Below, one piece after another: positions 35,495-44,343 of a stretch of DNA of 64,000 bases. A model generated the notes under the pieces. The model ran no database searches. It was not told the DNA's origin and saw nothing but the letters and a program-made list of their open reading frames with translations. Every line of letters begins with the position of its first letter. Position 1 is the first letter of the stretch. Position numbers and translations under genes: made by a program. The stretch comes from Dyadobacter sp. CY312 (GTDB lineage Bacteria > Bacteroidota > Bacteroidia > Cytophagales > Spirosomataceae). The stretch covers positions 62,001 to 126,000 of the forward strand of contig NZ_JAJUXG010000003.1 of assembly GCF_021390535.1 (NCBI RefSeq), read 5' to 3'.

Positions 35495-36088
35495 ATGCTC
35501 CCACTTTCCAAGCAACTCATCCTGGCGTCTAATTCTCCGAGAAGAAAACAACTGCTCAACGAAGCAGGTTTTTCATTTGAAGTTCGCGTACTACCAACAG
35601 ATGAAACTTATCCGGATACCCTACCAGCTGGCGAAGTAGCAGGTTACATTTCCCGGCAAAAGGCTGAAATGTTCAGAGGAGCAGAATTCGCAGACAAACT
35701 GATATTGACTTCTGATACCGTGGTGGTTCTCGGAAACGAAGTTTTGACGAAACCCGTGGACAGCCAGGACGCTTTCGATATACTGAGCAAACTGTCCGGA
35801 AAGGAGCACGAAGTGGTTACGGCTGTAAGTCTTCTTGTCAACGGAGAAATTACAACCGTATCTGATGTTGCTTCTGTTTCATTTAGAAAATTGGAGAATT
35901 CGGAAATAAACCACTATATTGAACAATACAAACCCTTCGACAAAGCCGGATCATACGGCATCCAGGAATGGATCGGAATGGTTGGTATAGAAAAAATTCA
36001 TGGTTCATTCTATACCATCATGGGCTTGCCGGTACATGTCGTGTATCAGCTGCTCAAACCTTATATGAGCCAATTTGACAAAGGCTAA
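35495..36088 (+). CDS. maf: Maf-family nucleoside triphosphate pyrophosphatase
   Basis: 197 residues. Maf motifs are complete: ILASNSPRRKQLL near the N-terminus (the substrate-binding S-x-R-R), the catalytic ILTSDTVVVLG with conserved Asp, GKEHEVVTAVSL, and YKPFDKAGSYGIQEW. Maf/YhdE/YceF proteins hydrolyse canonical or modified nucleoside triphosphates to monophosphates, and some act in cell-division arrest. Which nucleotide is preferred cannot be told. The next gene begins close to or overlapping its stop, so the two may be co-transcribed, although no functional link is obvious. Confidence 0.93.
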   Translation: MLPLSKQLILASNSPRRKQLLNEAGFSFEVRVLPTDETYPDTLPAGEVAGYISRQKAEMFRGAEFADKLILTSDTVVVLGNEVLTKPVDSQDAFDILSKLSGKEHEVVTAVSLLVNGEITTVSDVASVSFRKLENSEINHYIEQYKPFDKAGSYGIQEWIGMVGIEKIHGSFYTIMGLPVHVVYQLLKPYMSQFDKG

Positions 36089-36107
36089 CACTGCACATCA
36101 ACACTTA

Positions 36108-37601
36108 ATGATTACAGATACTCCCGATAAAATCCCCGCCATTTGTTATGAGATATTCGTACGCTCGTTTTGCGACTCAAACGGTGACGGTATTGGAGAC
36201 ATAAACGGTATTATTTCCAAACTGGATTATCTCAAAGATCTTGGCATAGAAGCAATCTGGCTCACACCCATTCACCCTTCGCCAAGTTATCACAAGTATG
36301 ACGTGGTCGATTTTTATGAAATCGATCCGGAATATGGGACACTGGATGATTTCAAAGAATTGCTCCGTCAGGCTCACGAGAGAAACATTGCAGTATATCT
36401 CGATCTGATCGTAAACCACATCAGTACGCTACATCCCTGGTTTATAGAGGCGAGCAAAGGTCCCGATAATCCTTTCAGAAACTTTTTCTGGTGGATGTCA
36501 CCTGAAAAAATCGAGGAGATGGGAATTGGAAAAAGGGAAACCTCAGGCGATTCCGACGAAGTTTATCCATGGCACGACAACCCGGGAGATACGGAGCAAT
36601 TTTACGGTATGTTCTGGAAAGGAATGCCGGATCTTAATTACGACTCCGAAAACCTGCGTATAGAACTTTCAAAAATTATCTATTTCTGGTTAATTGATAT
36701 TGGTGTGGATGGTTTCCGGCTCGATGCAGCAAGGCATATTTATCCACCCTGGGTTGAATACAACAATCAGAATTTCTGGTGGTATTTCGATTATTTCGTT
36801 CGCAACATCAAACCAGAAACTTACACGGTAGGTGAAATATGGGCTACCGCGGATGAAGTTGCACCCTATTTCAAAAATCTGAATGCGGCTTTTCACTTTG
36901 ACCTGAGTTTTGCTTTGCAACGAATACTGTTGCAGGAAAAAGATGAAGATCTGATTTCTAAACTTTTGGACAGTTATACCCTTTTTGCAAAATACAATCC
37001 CAAGTTTATCGATGCAACGATGCTCACCAATCATGATCAGGATAGGATCGGGAGTGTTGTTGGGAACAATATCGAGAAAATAAAACTGGCCGCATCCATA
37101 TTATTGACTTTGCCCGGACAGCCTTATTTGTACTATGGAGAAGAAATTGGCATGTTAGGCACCAAACCAGATCCTTATATCAGAGAGCCTTTTCTCTGGA
37201 CCGAAAATGCAGAGAACGTTGACAGTGTCAGGTGGATCCAATCTGAATTTTCCACACATGAAAACGTGGTAGCTCTTTCAAGGCAAAAGCATCATCCTGA
37301 ATCTGTTTTCAGTCATTACAAAACATTGATCGCGCTTCGGAAAATGCATCCTGCGCTTTCTCAAATCCTTACACCTAATCTGGAAAAGGTTGATCTGAAC
37401 GACGATGAAATACTGGCATATTCCCGTCCACACGACAAGGAGCCGATATTGATCATTCATAATCTTTCCGCAAATCCCAAAACGACACAGTTGCCTGAGG
37501 ACAAAATGGAATTTACCAAAACACTCTTTACCAATACGGTTAATTTGTCCGCCAAAGAGTTTGTATTAACTGCTTATTCCACCGTTGTTCTTTCTCAATA
37601 A
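36108..37601 (+). CDS. Alpha-amylase-family (GH13) glycoside hydrolase
   Basis: 497 residues from the ATG at 36108; an upstream in-frame start at 36075 would overlap maf by 14 nt. The GH13 barrel motifs are in order: AVYLDLIVNHIS (region I), GVDGFRLDAARHI (region II, nucleophile Asp), YTVGEIW (region III, acid/base Glu) and MLTNHDQDR (region IV, transition-state Asp). There is no signal peptide, so it is cytoplasmic. The opening with YEIFVRSFCDSNGDGIGDI and the HPSPSYHKYDVVDF stretch fits oligo-alpha-glucosidase, trehalose synthase or neopullulanase-like enzymes. The exact linkage specificity is not readable. Confidence 0.93.
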   Translation: MITDTPDKIPAICYEIFVRSFCDSNGDGIGDINGIISKLDYLKDLGIEAIWLTPIHPSPSYHKYDVVDFYEIDPEYGTLDDFKELLRQAHERNIAVYLDLIVNHISTLHPWFIEASKGPDNPFRNFFWWMSPEKIEEMGIGKRETSGDSDEVYPWHDNPGDTEQFYGMFWKGMPDLNYDSENLRIELSKIIYFWLIDIGVDGFRLDAARHIYPPWVEYNNQNFWWYFDYFVRNIKPETYTVGEIWATADEVAPYFKNLNAAFHFDLSFALQRILLQEKDEDLISKLLDSYTLFAKYNPKFIDATMLTNHDQDRIGSVVGNNIEKIKLAASILLTLPGQPYLYYGEEIGMLGTKPDPYIREPFLWTENAENVDSVRWIQSEFSTHENVVALSRQKHHPESVFSHYKTLIALRKMHPALSQILTPNLEKVDLNDDEILAYSRPHDKEPILIIHNLSANPKTTQLPEDKMEFTKTLFTNTVNLSAKEFVLTAYSTVVLSQ

Positions 37602-37686
37602 GTCAAATAAAACAGGGAGGTTCAGTAATTTAAGTGGTTACAACCTCTTTTAAACCAAAGTGTTTTCGCTTTGAAATTCCAAAAGT

Positions 37687-38709
37687 ATGAAACGACAGTT
37701 TTTCTTATTGCTACTAATATCTTTTATGGCTTCATCAGGTATTGATGTATTGGCACAAAAAACTTACCCAACCATGGGAAAGGTGATTTATGAAGATCCG
37801 TCCTTTGAAAAGCTTTTACCCAAAACATCCCAGGTTGAAGTACTGGCTTCCGGTTTTACCTGGTCCGAAGGGCCGGTTTGGAATAAAGACGGCAGCTACT
37901 TACTTTTTTCCGACGTACCCGAAAACAAGATTTATAAATGGGAGGAAAAGTCAGGTCTCTCCGTGTTTTTATCTCCTTCGGGCTACACCGGACTGGGTAC
38001 ATATAGCGACGAGCGCGGCAGCAACGGCTTGATCATTGACAACAAAGGACGCCTGATATCCTGTGAACACGGCGACCGGCGGATATCGGCCATGCCTATG
38101 ACTACCGGAGGAAAAGTGACATTGAGTGATAATTTTGAAGGAAAACGTCTCAACAGCCCCAATGATGTAGTTCAGCATGCAGGCAACGGAAATTTTTATT
38201 TCACCGACCCGCCTTACGGACTTCCCAAGAAACAAAATGATCCTTCCCGGGAAGTAAAACAATTTGGAGTTTACAGGATTGACACTGACGGAAAGACAAC
38301 TTTGCAGATCGGAGATCTAACACGACCAAACGGTCTGGCTTTTTCACCGGATGGCAAAATACTCTATGTGGCGCAATCCGACCCTGAAAAGGCAATATGG
38401 ATGAGCTACCCTGTGGAAAGGAATGGGAATATTGGCAAAGGCAAACTGCTGTTTGACGCTACCGATATGGTAAAAGCAGGCAAAATGGGATTACCTGACG
38501 GTTTTAAAATAGATAAGGCGGGAAATATCTGGTCATCCGGTCCGGGAGGTTTATTGGTTATTTCTCCCGCAGGAAAACTTCTTGGCCGGATTGAAATGGG
38601 AGAACTGACATCCAACTGTGCCTGGGGAGACGACGGAACGGTACTGTATATGACGGTGGATGGATATATATGCCGGATCAAAACTGGTACCAGCGGAGCA
38701 GGATGGTAA
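37687..38709 (+). CDS. SMP-30/gluconolactonase-family secreted protein
   Basis: 340 residues with a signal peptide (about 1-23, ending DVLAQ). The six-bladed beta-propeller of the SMP-30/gluconolaconase/LRE family is shown by GFTWSEGPVWNKDGSYLLFSD (metal-ligand Glu), LNSPNDVVQHAGNG (Asn), LTRPNGLAFSPDGKILYV (Asn) and GLPDGFKIDKAGNIW (Asp). These four residues bind the catalytic divalent metal. Characterised members hydrolyse sugar lactones. The gene ends at a bidirectional terminator and is flanked by unrelated genes, so its specific substrate cannot be inferred. Confidence 0.9.
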   Translation: MKRQFFLLLLISFMASSGIDVLAQKTYPTMGKVIYEDPSFEKLLPKTSQVEVLASGFTWSEGPVWNKDGSYLLFSDVPENKIYKWEEKSGLSVFLSPSGYTGLGTYSDERGSNGLIIDNKGRLISCEHGDRRISAMPMTTGGKVTLSDNFEGKRLNSPNDVVQHAGNGNFYFTDPPYGLPKKQNDPSREVKQFGVYRIDTDGKTTLQIGDLTRPNGLAFSPDGKILYVAQSDPEKAIWMSYPVERNGNIGKGKLLFDATDMVKAGKMGLPDGFKIDKAGNIWSSGPGGLLVISPAGKLLGRIEMGELTSNCAWGDDGTVLYMTVDGYICRIKTGTSGAGW

Positions 38710-38717
38710 ACAAACAA

Positions 38718-38760
38718 AACATGCTCCCGTGTATTCAAACAGGAGCATGTTCTATATTTT
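38718..38760. terminator. Bidirectional terminator between convergent genes
   Basis: AACATGCTCC and GGAGCATGTT form a perfect 10-bp stem with a 14-nt loop. T-rich tracts lie on both sides (ATATTTTT to the right; TTTTGTTTG when read leftward). It sits between the SMP-30 gene and the convergent lipoprotein gene. Confidence 0.85.
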
Positions 38761-38769
38761 TAAAAAAAC

Positions 38770-39384
38770 CTATTTCCGGTCAACACCTCTCAGATTCATC
38801 AGCGTGGCTTCCACATCAGCCTTAACTCGGGGCCAGTCGGCTTTGCCATTTTTATAAATCTGTGTGTAGGTTTTGTATAACAAAAGCTGGTCGGCGCTGA
38901 GTTTGTCAAGATCTTTGGCAATCAGGTCACGGTCATTCGCATTTGCGGTTTTGAACTGATCCAACAACCGGCTGTATCGTCTTTCTGTAATGTCTATTTC
39001 ATACAATACCACATCTCCAAGTTTATCCATTTCGGAATAGAGATTTACCAGCTTCTGGTTGACATCCGGATTTCCGGCAACTACATTTCCACCAGTCGCA
39101 TTATCTGGTTTGGTATCCGTTAAGCGCCCGTAATCTTTCTTATAGGTATCATTGCTTTTGTATGTTTCTTCTGTGCGATTTGTCGCAGGAACATAAGCTT
39201 TCCGGGCCGAAACAGTGTCTACTTTCGTACTTTGGTTCAGGTAGTCACCGTGCTTTGTATCAGACACAGTTGACGTACGAGAATCCGATTTGGATAATGT
39301 ACTCGACATGTTTTTAACCCCCGAACAGGAAAAACCGAGCAAACCACAAGCCACTGCAAACAACAAAATAGATTTACGTCTCAT
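38770..39384 (-). CDS. Hypothetical lipoprotein
   Basis: 204 residues. The signal MRRKSILLFAVACGLLGFSC ends in the lipobox LGFSC followed by SGVKNMSST. The middle region (about 30-105) is polar, rich in Thr, Ser, Lys and Asp and probably disordered. The C-terminal 90 residues are helical with heptad-like spacing (VNLYSEMDKLGDVVLYEIDI, RRYSRLLDQFKTANANDRDL), suggesting a coiled coil. No family was recognised. It lies 13 nt before the start of sequence belonging to the outer-membrane barrel gene upstream, so the two form a likely operon with an envelope function. Confidence 0.7.
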   Translation of the reverse strand: MRRKSILLFAVACGLLGFSCSGVKNMSSTLSKSDSRTSTVSDTKHGDYLNQSTKVDTVSARKAYVPATNRTEETYKSNDTYKKDYGRLTDTKPDNATGGNVVAGNPDVNQKLVNLYSEMDKLGDVVLYEIDITERRYSRLLDQFKTANANDRDLIAKDLDKLSADQLLLYKTYTQIYKNGKADWPRVKADVEATLMNLRGVDRK

Positions 39385-39397
39385 GACTTAACTGGGT

Positions 39398-39916
39398 TTA
39401 AAAATTGTGGCGCAAACCGATACTCAGGTTCGGATTGAAGTAAAATACTTTTGGAAGCAATTCAAGGTATCCACCGCCTTCAACAAAAAACGAAGTAGGT
39501 TTGGCGGCAAAGAAGAATTCCAGACCAGCCGTTGCTGATGGTCCGGTTGAAATGTTGGTTGTGTGAACACTTTTTACATTTTTATCCGGATAGTAGCGAC
39601 GTGAGTTCAGTTGCACACCGACACCACCGTAAGCCATCATTCGGTCGTTCATCATCGGTACATACCATAAGTAAGTTCCGTTGAATGCAATCCCGATAGC
39701 TCCTAAATCATCATTGGATGTTTTGTAAGTTTTTTTACTTTTCAGGAAACCTGTATAGGTTCCAACGCTGATATCTAAACCATTGCGATCGCCATATTTT
39801 CTAAGACTGATTCCAGTCGGCTCCCCAAGTTTGAAACCAACCGCCCATTTCTGAGTTTGGGCATTTGCAGATAAAACGCTGAGAAATAATAAAGAAGCTA
39901 GATAATACTTTTTCAT
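39398..39916 (-). CDS. Outer-membrane beta-barrel protein (OmpW/opacity-like size)
   Basis: 172 residues from the ATG at 39914-39916, which begins MKKYYLASLLFLSVLSANAQ, a clear signal peptide. The mature part shows alternating hydrophobic strands with Gly turns (KWAVGFKLGEPTGISLRKYG, GIAFNGTYLWYVPM, AYGGVGVQLNSRRYY) and ends IGLRHNF with a terminal aromatic, as expected for an eight-stranded barrel inserted by the Bam complex. No specific family was recognised. It is followed 13 nt later by the lipoprotein gene at 38770-39384. Confidence 0.8.
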   Translation of the reverse strand: MKKYYLASLLFLSVLSANAQTQKWAVGFKLGEPTGISLRKYGDRNGLDISVGTYTGFLKSKKTYKTSNDDLGAIGIAFNGTYLWYVPMMNDRMMAYGGVGVQLNSRRYYPDKNVKSVHTTNISTGPSATAGLEFFFAAKPTSFFVEGGGYLELLPKVFYFNPNLSIGLRHNF

Positions 39917-40101
39917 AACAGATAATTTTAAAATAACAGGTGAGTTATCCCTGTTCATGTCTACTAAAATCGTGCTTTGCGCACTTCAAATAACAAAAAA
40001 ACAATTAAAACTGAGTCATCAACAAAGATGATATTTTAAGACTCCGAAGTATCTAATCGGTCACATTTAGTTTACTTCAAAATTCTGCCAGACTTTTACC
40101 A

Positions 40102-40692
40102 TTGACTCAAATTGATTTTCGGAAATTGTTTCAAGATCTTTTTCTACTTAATATTGCGCCCTCATTGCAAAATCACAAACTAATTTTCAATACAGTGTCG
40201 GAAGGTAAAAAGAGTGAAATTTTTAATTCAAAAGACTTAATTGCCTATTTCCTGGTTGCAGGTACCGGCGCTGCGGTTCAGTTACTTTGCAGTAGTTTAT
40301 TTCAGGATTGGTTTGGTCTTACTTTTCAGGAATCCATCATGCCAGCTTATGCAGCCTCATTTATCGTAGGTTTTGCACTCACCAAACTATTCGCTTTCGA
40401 CGCCCGAAAAACAAACCAGACCAGACGAGAAATGGTAAAATTTCTGATGGTTGCCGTTTTTTCTGGTTTTGTGACCTACATTTTTTCCAACGCGGCCTAC
40501 TATATCTCAAACAATTATTTTGAGGAACACGAGTTTCTTCTTCCCAACTCCGGGAAATCTGTCAACGTAAATGAGATGGTTTGTTACACTGTCGGAATGG
40601 GTTTCAGCTTTATCAGTAATTACATTCTGCACAAAACCTTCACTTTCAAAAGCACCGGTTTTTATAACAGGCTGAAAGTTCTGATCCGCTAG
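40102..40692 (+). CDS. GtrA-family membrane protein (TTG start)
   Basis: 196 residues. The only plausible start before the first membrane segment is TTG at 40102; the next in-frame ATG lies after that segment and would delete it. Four transmembrane segments are expected (about 44-66, 76-96, 112-134 and 165-187). Sequence such as LIAYFLVAGTGAAVQLL and SFIVGFALTKLFAFDARK and the C-terminal FSFISNYILHKTFTFKS are typical of GtrA/DPMS family proteins. Members are thought to move lipid-linked sugars across the membrane. It ends 3 nt from the convergent thiolase stop. Confidence 0.85.
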   Translation: MTQIDFRKLFQDLFLLNIAPSLQNHKLIFNTVSEGKKSEIFNSKDLIAYFLVAGTGAAVQLLCSSLFQDWFGLTFQESIMPAYAASFIVGFALTKLFAFDARKTNQTRREMVKFLMVAVFSGFVTYIFSNAAYYISNNYFEEHEFLLPNSGKSVNVNEMVCYTVGMGFSFISNYILHKTFTFKSTGFYNRLKVLIR

Positions 40693-40695
40693 ATT

Positions 40696-41880
40696 TTACA
40701 ATCGTTCAACAATTATTGCTGATGCTCCTCCTCCACCGTTACAAATGGAGGCTAGTCCATATCGCCCGTTTTTTTGTTCCAAAACAGATAATAGCGTGGT
40801 GATAATTCTGGCTCCGGACGCTCCCAAAGGATGTCCTAGCGAAACGGCACCGCCAAATACATTTACTTGGTCATTGTCCAGTCCAAGTTCCTGAATGTAA
40901 GCGAGGGCAACCACAGCAAATGCTTCATTCACTTCAAAATAGTCAATATCTGAAAGCGATAAACCTGCCTTTTTCAAAACCTTTTTGGTTGCAAGAATTG
41001 GTGTGGTGGTAAACCAGGCTGGTTCCTGTTCCGCATCTGCATAGGCGACAATACGAGCAACAGGCTTTAAATTGTTCTGAGTAACAAAATCGGCTCCGGC
41101 CAGAAGAAGCGCAGCCGCTCCGTCATTGATGGTGGAAGCATTTGCTGCCGTTACAGTGCCATCTTTTGAAAAGACGGGTTTAAGCGTTGGAATTTTATCA
41201 AACTTCACACGTTTAAATTCTTCGTCTGAATCAACCAGTACAGAATCTCCGCCTTTTGCAGAAGGAATTTCGACCGGAACAATCTCATTTTTGAAATATC
41301 CGTTTTCAGTAGCAGAAGCACTTCTCTGATACGACTGTATAGCGAATGCGTCCTGCTGCTCACGTGAAATATTGTATTTTGAGGCAGTATTATCTCCGCA
41401 AACACCCATACCAACCTGATCGTAAACATCAGTGAGTCCGTCCTTTACAAGCCCGTCCAGGATTTCTCCATTCCCATATCCGTATCCATATCTCGCCTTG
41501 GGAAGATAAAAGGGGATTTGAGACATATTTTCCATTCCTCCGGCAACCACCACGTCGGCATCACCCAACTGAATAGACTGCGCTCCGAATACCACGGCTT
41601 TCATTCCAGAAGCACAAACTTTATTGACCGTGGTGCAGATTACTTCCGGCTTCAAACCCGCATAAATTGCCGCCTGACGTGCAGGAGCCTGGCCAAGGTT
41701 GGCGGAAATTACATTACCCATAAACACTTCTGTAACGGCTCCTGCCTCAACTCCTGCTTTCGAAACAGCGCCCTTTATTGCAGCCGCTCCCAGCTTACAG
41801 GCATGAACTGAGGCAAGGTTTCCTCCAAAACTCCCGATAGGTGTTCTGTTGGCTGATACGATAAAAACGTCGTCTTTCAT
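40696..41880 (-). CDS. Acetyl-CoA C-acyltransferase (thiolase)
   Basis: 394 residues from the ATG at 41878-41880, which gives the standard start KDDVFIVSANRTPIGSFGGN. All three catalytic centres are visible: the nucleophile Cys in NKVCASGMKAV (about residue 88), His in GHPLGASGAR (about 350) and the C-terminal Cys in ICNGGGGASA (about 380). Length fits the family. It condenses or cleaves acyl-CoA: acetoacetyl-CoA thiolase is likeliest, but a beta-oxidation thiolase is possible. It lies downstream of a small membrane protein and an MFS transporter on the same strand (89-nt gap), which may form one transcript. Confidence 0.93.
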   Translation of the reverse strand: MKDDVFIVSANRTPIGSFGGNLASVHACKLGAAAIKGAVSKAGVEAGAVTEVFMGNVISANLGQAPARQAAIYAGLKPEVICTTVNKVCASGMKAVVFGAQSIQLGDADVVVAGGMENMSQIPFYLPKARYGYGYGNGEILDGLVKDGLTDVYDQVGMGVCGDNTASKYNISREQQDAFAIQSYQRSASATENGYFKNEIVPVEIPSAKGGDSVLVDSDEEFKRVKFDKIPTLKPVFSKDGTVTAANASTINDGAAALLLAGADFVTQNNLKPVARIVAYADAEQEPAWFTTTPILATKKVLKKAGLSLSDIDYFEVNEAFAVVALAYIQELGLDNDQVNVFGGAVSLGHPLGASGARIITTLLSVLEQKNGRYGLASICNGGGGASAIIVERL

Positions 41881-41969
41881 GGTTTCAGGTTTGATGATAT
41901 ACGGCTTCAAAAATAGAAAGTATTCTCAATCTATCACCCTAACCAACGGTATTCTTAAACTAATAACAG

Positions 41970-42221
41970 CTAGAGATCATCGGAACTTCCCGGTAAACGG
42001 TCATACTCTCCTTTAAAACTGTAAAAGCCAAAGATCACCAGACCTGCACAGATCGGAATAAAAATGAGGATAATGATTGACCACTGCAATGTTGTATTGG
42101 TGCGGTCTATCCCCTGCGCTGCCGCTGCAATTTTTTCGAAAGCCTGAGAAAACAAAAACAATATGATAACCGGACCAAGTACGATCCAGACAATACCCAA
42201 TATCTTTTTTAAAGCGTTCAT
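41970..42221 (-). CDS. Small two-helix membrane protein
   Basis: 83 residues. Two hydrophobic segments (about 5-26 and 47-70) flank KIAAAAQGIDRTNTTLQ; the tail is acidic (GEYDRLPGSSDDL). It resembles a small Bacteroidota family (possibly DUF6814) that I recall occurring beside MFS transporters, but I cannot confirm this. It lies 49 nt downstream of the MFS gene on the same strand, so it may be a subunit or stabiliser of that transporter. Confidence 0.65.
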   Translation of the reverse strand: MNALKKILGIVWIVLGPVIILFLFSQAFEKIAAAAQGIDRTNTTLQWSIIILIFIPICAGLVIFGFYSFKGEYDRLPGSSDDL

Positions 42222-42270
42222 TTCTGTATTTTTTATAGTTAATAAATGATGATATGTTATAGAACTACAA

Positions 42271-43803
42271 TTAGTCCATCACATTTTCATCACCTCTGTT
42301 ATTGATATAAACCGCTCCTATGACAAAAGACAATGCCGCAATTCCGATCGGATACCAAAGTCCGGAAAGTGGTGTAGAGCCAGGGAAAGAGGCGACCAGC
42401 GTAGCAATAAACGGAACAAGTCCGCCAAATACCCCATTCCCAATGTGGTAGGGCAGCGACATGGATGTGTACCTGATTTGCGTTGGAAACAACTCTACCA
42501 GAAAAGCAGCAATGGGCCCATAAACCATCGTTACAAGCAGTACCTGGAAAAATACAAGAAGGATGATGATTACATAAGTCTGGCTGGATAAAGTCACCTC
42601 CGAAATAACCGTTTTCTTTTCAAGCGGTGCCAACACATCGTCGGTAATGGTTGTGATCTCAGATTCTCTGAATGTCATCCCGTCGTTCAGCGTTTTCAAT
42701 GTGCTTATGGTAATGAGAGAGTCTTTGCTTCCTTCAATCAAAACACGGGTGATAACCGGCTCTGACGATGTTTTCAGCTCTGTTTTCTGGAACTCTTTCA
42801 CATTGGTAGCATCAATAAAATACTGGTATATGGGTCGGTAAAAAATAATCCCAAGTAACATACCCGTTAGCATAATCCACTTCCGCCCTACCTTGTCACT
42901 CCATGATCCGAATATCACAAAAAACGGAGTAGCCAGTAGAATGGCCCATAGTAAAATATAGCGGGATTCATTAAAATCCAGTTTACAGGTATTTTCCAGG
43001 AACGATTGTGCATAAAACTGACCAGTGTACCAGATCACCCCCTGCCCCATCGTAGCGCCAAATAAGGCCAGCAACACCATTTTAAAATTGGCCTTTTTCT
43101 GAAAACTATCTTTGAGCGGATTGGACGAAACTTTGCCATCCGCCTTCAATTTCGTAAAAACGGGAGATTCGTGCATTTTCAGCCTGATGTATATCGAAAC
43201 ACCAACCAACAGAATGGAGACAAGAAAAGGAATTCGCCACCCCCAGTCTGCAAACTTTTCTGCGCCGAGCATGTTCTTGGTCAAAACGATGATGCCCAGA
43301 GAAAGAAACAATCCCATGGTCGCTGTCGTCTGTATCCAGCTCGTAAAAAATCCTCTGCGTCCCACAGGTGCATGTTCTGCAACGTAGGTTGCCGCTCCAC
43401 CATATTCACCCCCAAGAGCAAGTCCCTGCACGAGTCTCAGTATAAGCACCAGAATAGGCGCTGCGTAACCAATACTTGAATAGGAAGGAATAAGCCCGAT
43501 CAGAAAGGTGGAGCCTCCCATTAAAACAAGCGTGAGTAAAAAGGTATATTTTCGACCAACAATATCTCCTAGTCGACCAAAAACCAAAGCCCCGAAAGGA
43601 CGCACAATGAAACCCGCGGCAAAGATGGCAAGTGTATTAATGAGCGCCGAAGCCCCGGCATCGCTGGGAAAAAGCTGCTGCCCGATGATGACGGCGAGGC
43701 TACCGAAAATATAGAAATCGTACCATTCAATTAATGTTCCCAGCGACGATGCCGCAATAACCTGGGTAATACTCTGTGTAGCACTGTTTTTGTCTGAACT
43801 CAT
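42271..43803 (-). CDS. MFS transporter, metabolite:H+ symporter (MHS) type
   Basis: 510 residues, longer than the usual 430. The start TLIEWYDFYIFGSLAVIIGQ and the motifs GALVFGRLGDIVGRKYTFL and LRLVQGLALGGEYGGAATYVAEHAP are diagnostic of the MHS branch (proline/betaine, alpha-ketoglutarate and citrate symporters). Twelve segments are expected. Residues 331-405, between predicted TM9 and TM10, form a polar insertion of about 75 residues that should lie in the periplasm. Substrate is unknown, but co-location with a thiolase suggests an organic acid. The insertion sets it apart from enterobacterial ProP/KgtP. Confidence 0.9.
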   Translation of the reverse strand: MSSDKNSATQSITQVIAASSLGTLIEWYDFYIFGSLAVIIGQQLFPSDAGASALINTLAIFAAGFIVRPFGALVFGRLGDIVGRKYTFLLTLVLMGGSTFLIGLIPSYSSIGYAAPILVLILRLVQGLALGGEYGGAATYVAEHAPVGRRGFFTSWIQTTATMGLFLSLGIIVLTKNMLGAEKFADWGWRIPFLVSILLVGVSIYIRLKMHESPVFTKLKADGKVSSNPLKDSFQKKANFKMVLLALFGATMGQGVIWYTGQFYAQSFLENTCKLDFNESRYILLWAILLATPFFVIFGSWSDKVGRKWIMLTGMLLGIIFYRPIYQYFIDATNVKEFQKTELKTSSEPVITRVLIEGSKDSLITISTLKTLNDGMTFRESEITTITDDVLAPLEKKTVISEVTLSSQTYVIIILLVFFQVLLVTMVYGPIAAFLVELFPTQIRYTSMSLPYHIGNGVFGGLVPFIATLVASFPGSTPLSGLWYPIGIAALSFVIGAVYINNRGDENVMD

Positions 43804-43923
43804 TGGTAAAATTTCTATCAGGATTGGGGGATTGAGATGTTGTCAGGATACAGAAAGTTACTTCTATTTTCCTATTTAGCAGGATAAGGCATAATGTATG
43901 GTTCAATACTCATGGCAGCCAAC

Positions 43924-43959
43924 AAAAAAAGCCTCCCGGTACTAATCCGAAAGGCTTTT
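43924..43959 (-). terminator. Intrinsic terminator after the small acidic protein gene
   Basis: AAAAGCCT pairs with AGGCTTTT, extended by an inner CCGG-type pairing, and on the minus strand is followed by seven T. It lies 30 nt beyond the stop at 43989, supporting transcription of that short gene. Confidence 0.85.
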
Positions 43960-43988
43960 ACTACAATAAAGTATATTTCTTATCTCAC

Positions 43989-44171
43989 TTAATCAATATC
44001 ATCGTCTTCTTTTTCATCTTCCGAATCCGTTTTCTGATTCCTCATCAGATCCGGATCATCTGCAGGTTTTCGAGTCGGCTGCGTATTCGTCGGTATATCC
44101 GGAAACACTGGCGGTTCACCAATAGCCTTGCTTCTCTCTAATATCGCTGGTTCTCCTCTTTGACGTGCCAT
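43989..44171 (-). CDS. Small acidic, probably disordered protein
   Basis: 60 residues. The N-terminal half contains ERSKAIGEPPVFPDIPTN and the C-terminal end is strongly acidic (DSEDEKEDDDID). There is no signal peptide or hydrophobic segment. No family was recognised. Support for it being real comes from the ATG start, the coding-like composition, and a strong terminator 30 nt downstream on its strand. It could also be the last gene of a unit with the GNAT gene 172 nt upstream. Confidence 0.55.
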   Translation of the reverse strand: MARQRGEPAILERSKAIGEPPVFPDIPTNTQPTRKPADDPDLMRNQKTDSEDEKEDDDID

Positions 44172-44343
44172 AACATTTGTTGTTTAAAGTTAATTAACAA
44201 TCAATTGCGACATAATTTCAAAGAATCGTTCCAAGCAAATGAATCGTATTTCTTGCCGAAAATCGTGGAAGAATAGCCCAGGCTTGTAACTATTTTAACA
44301 CCGTATAATGCAGAGACGTACTGGAATTAATCTATTTACAACC

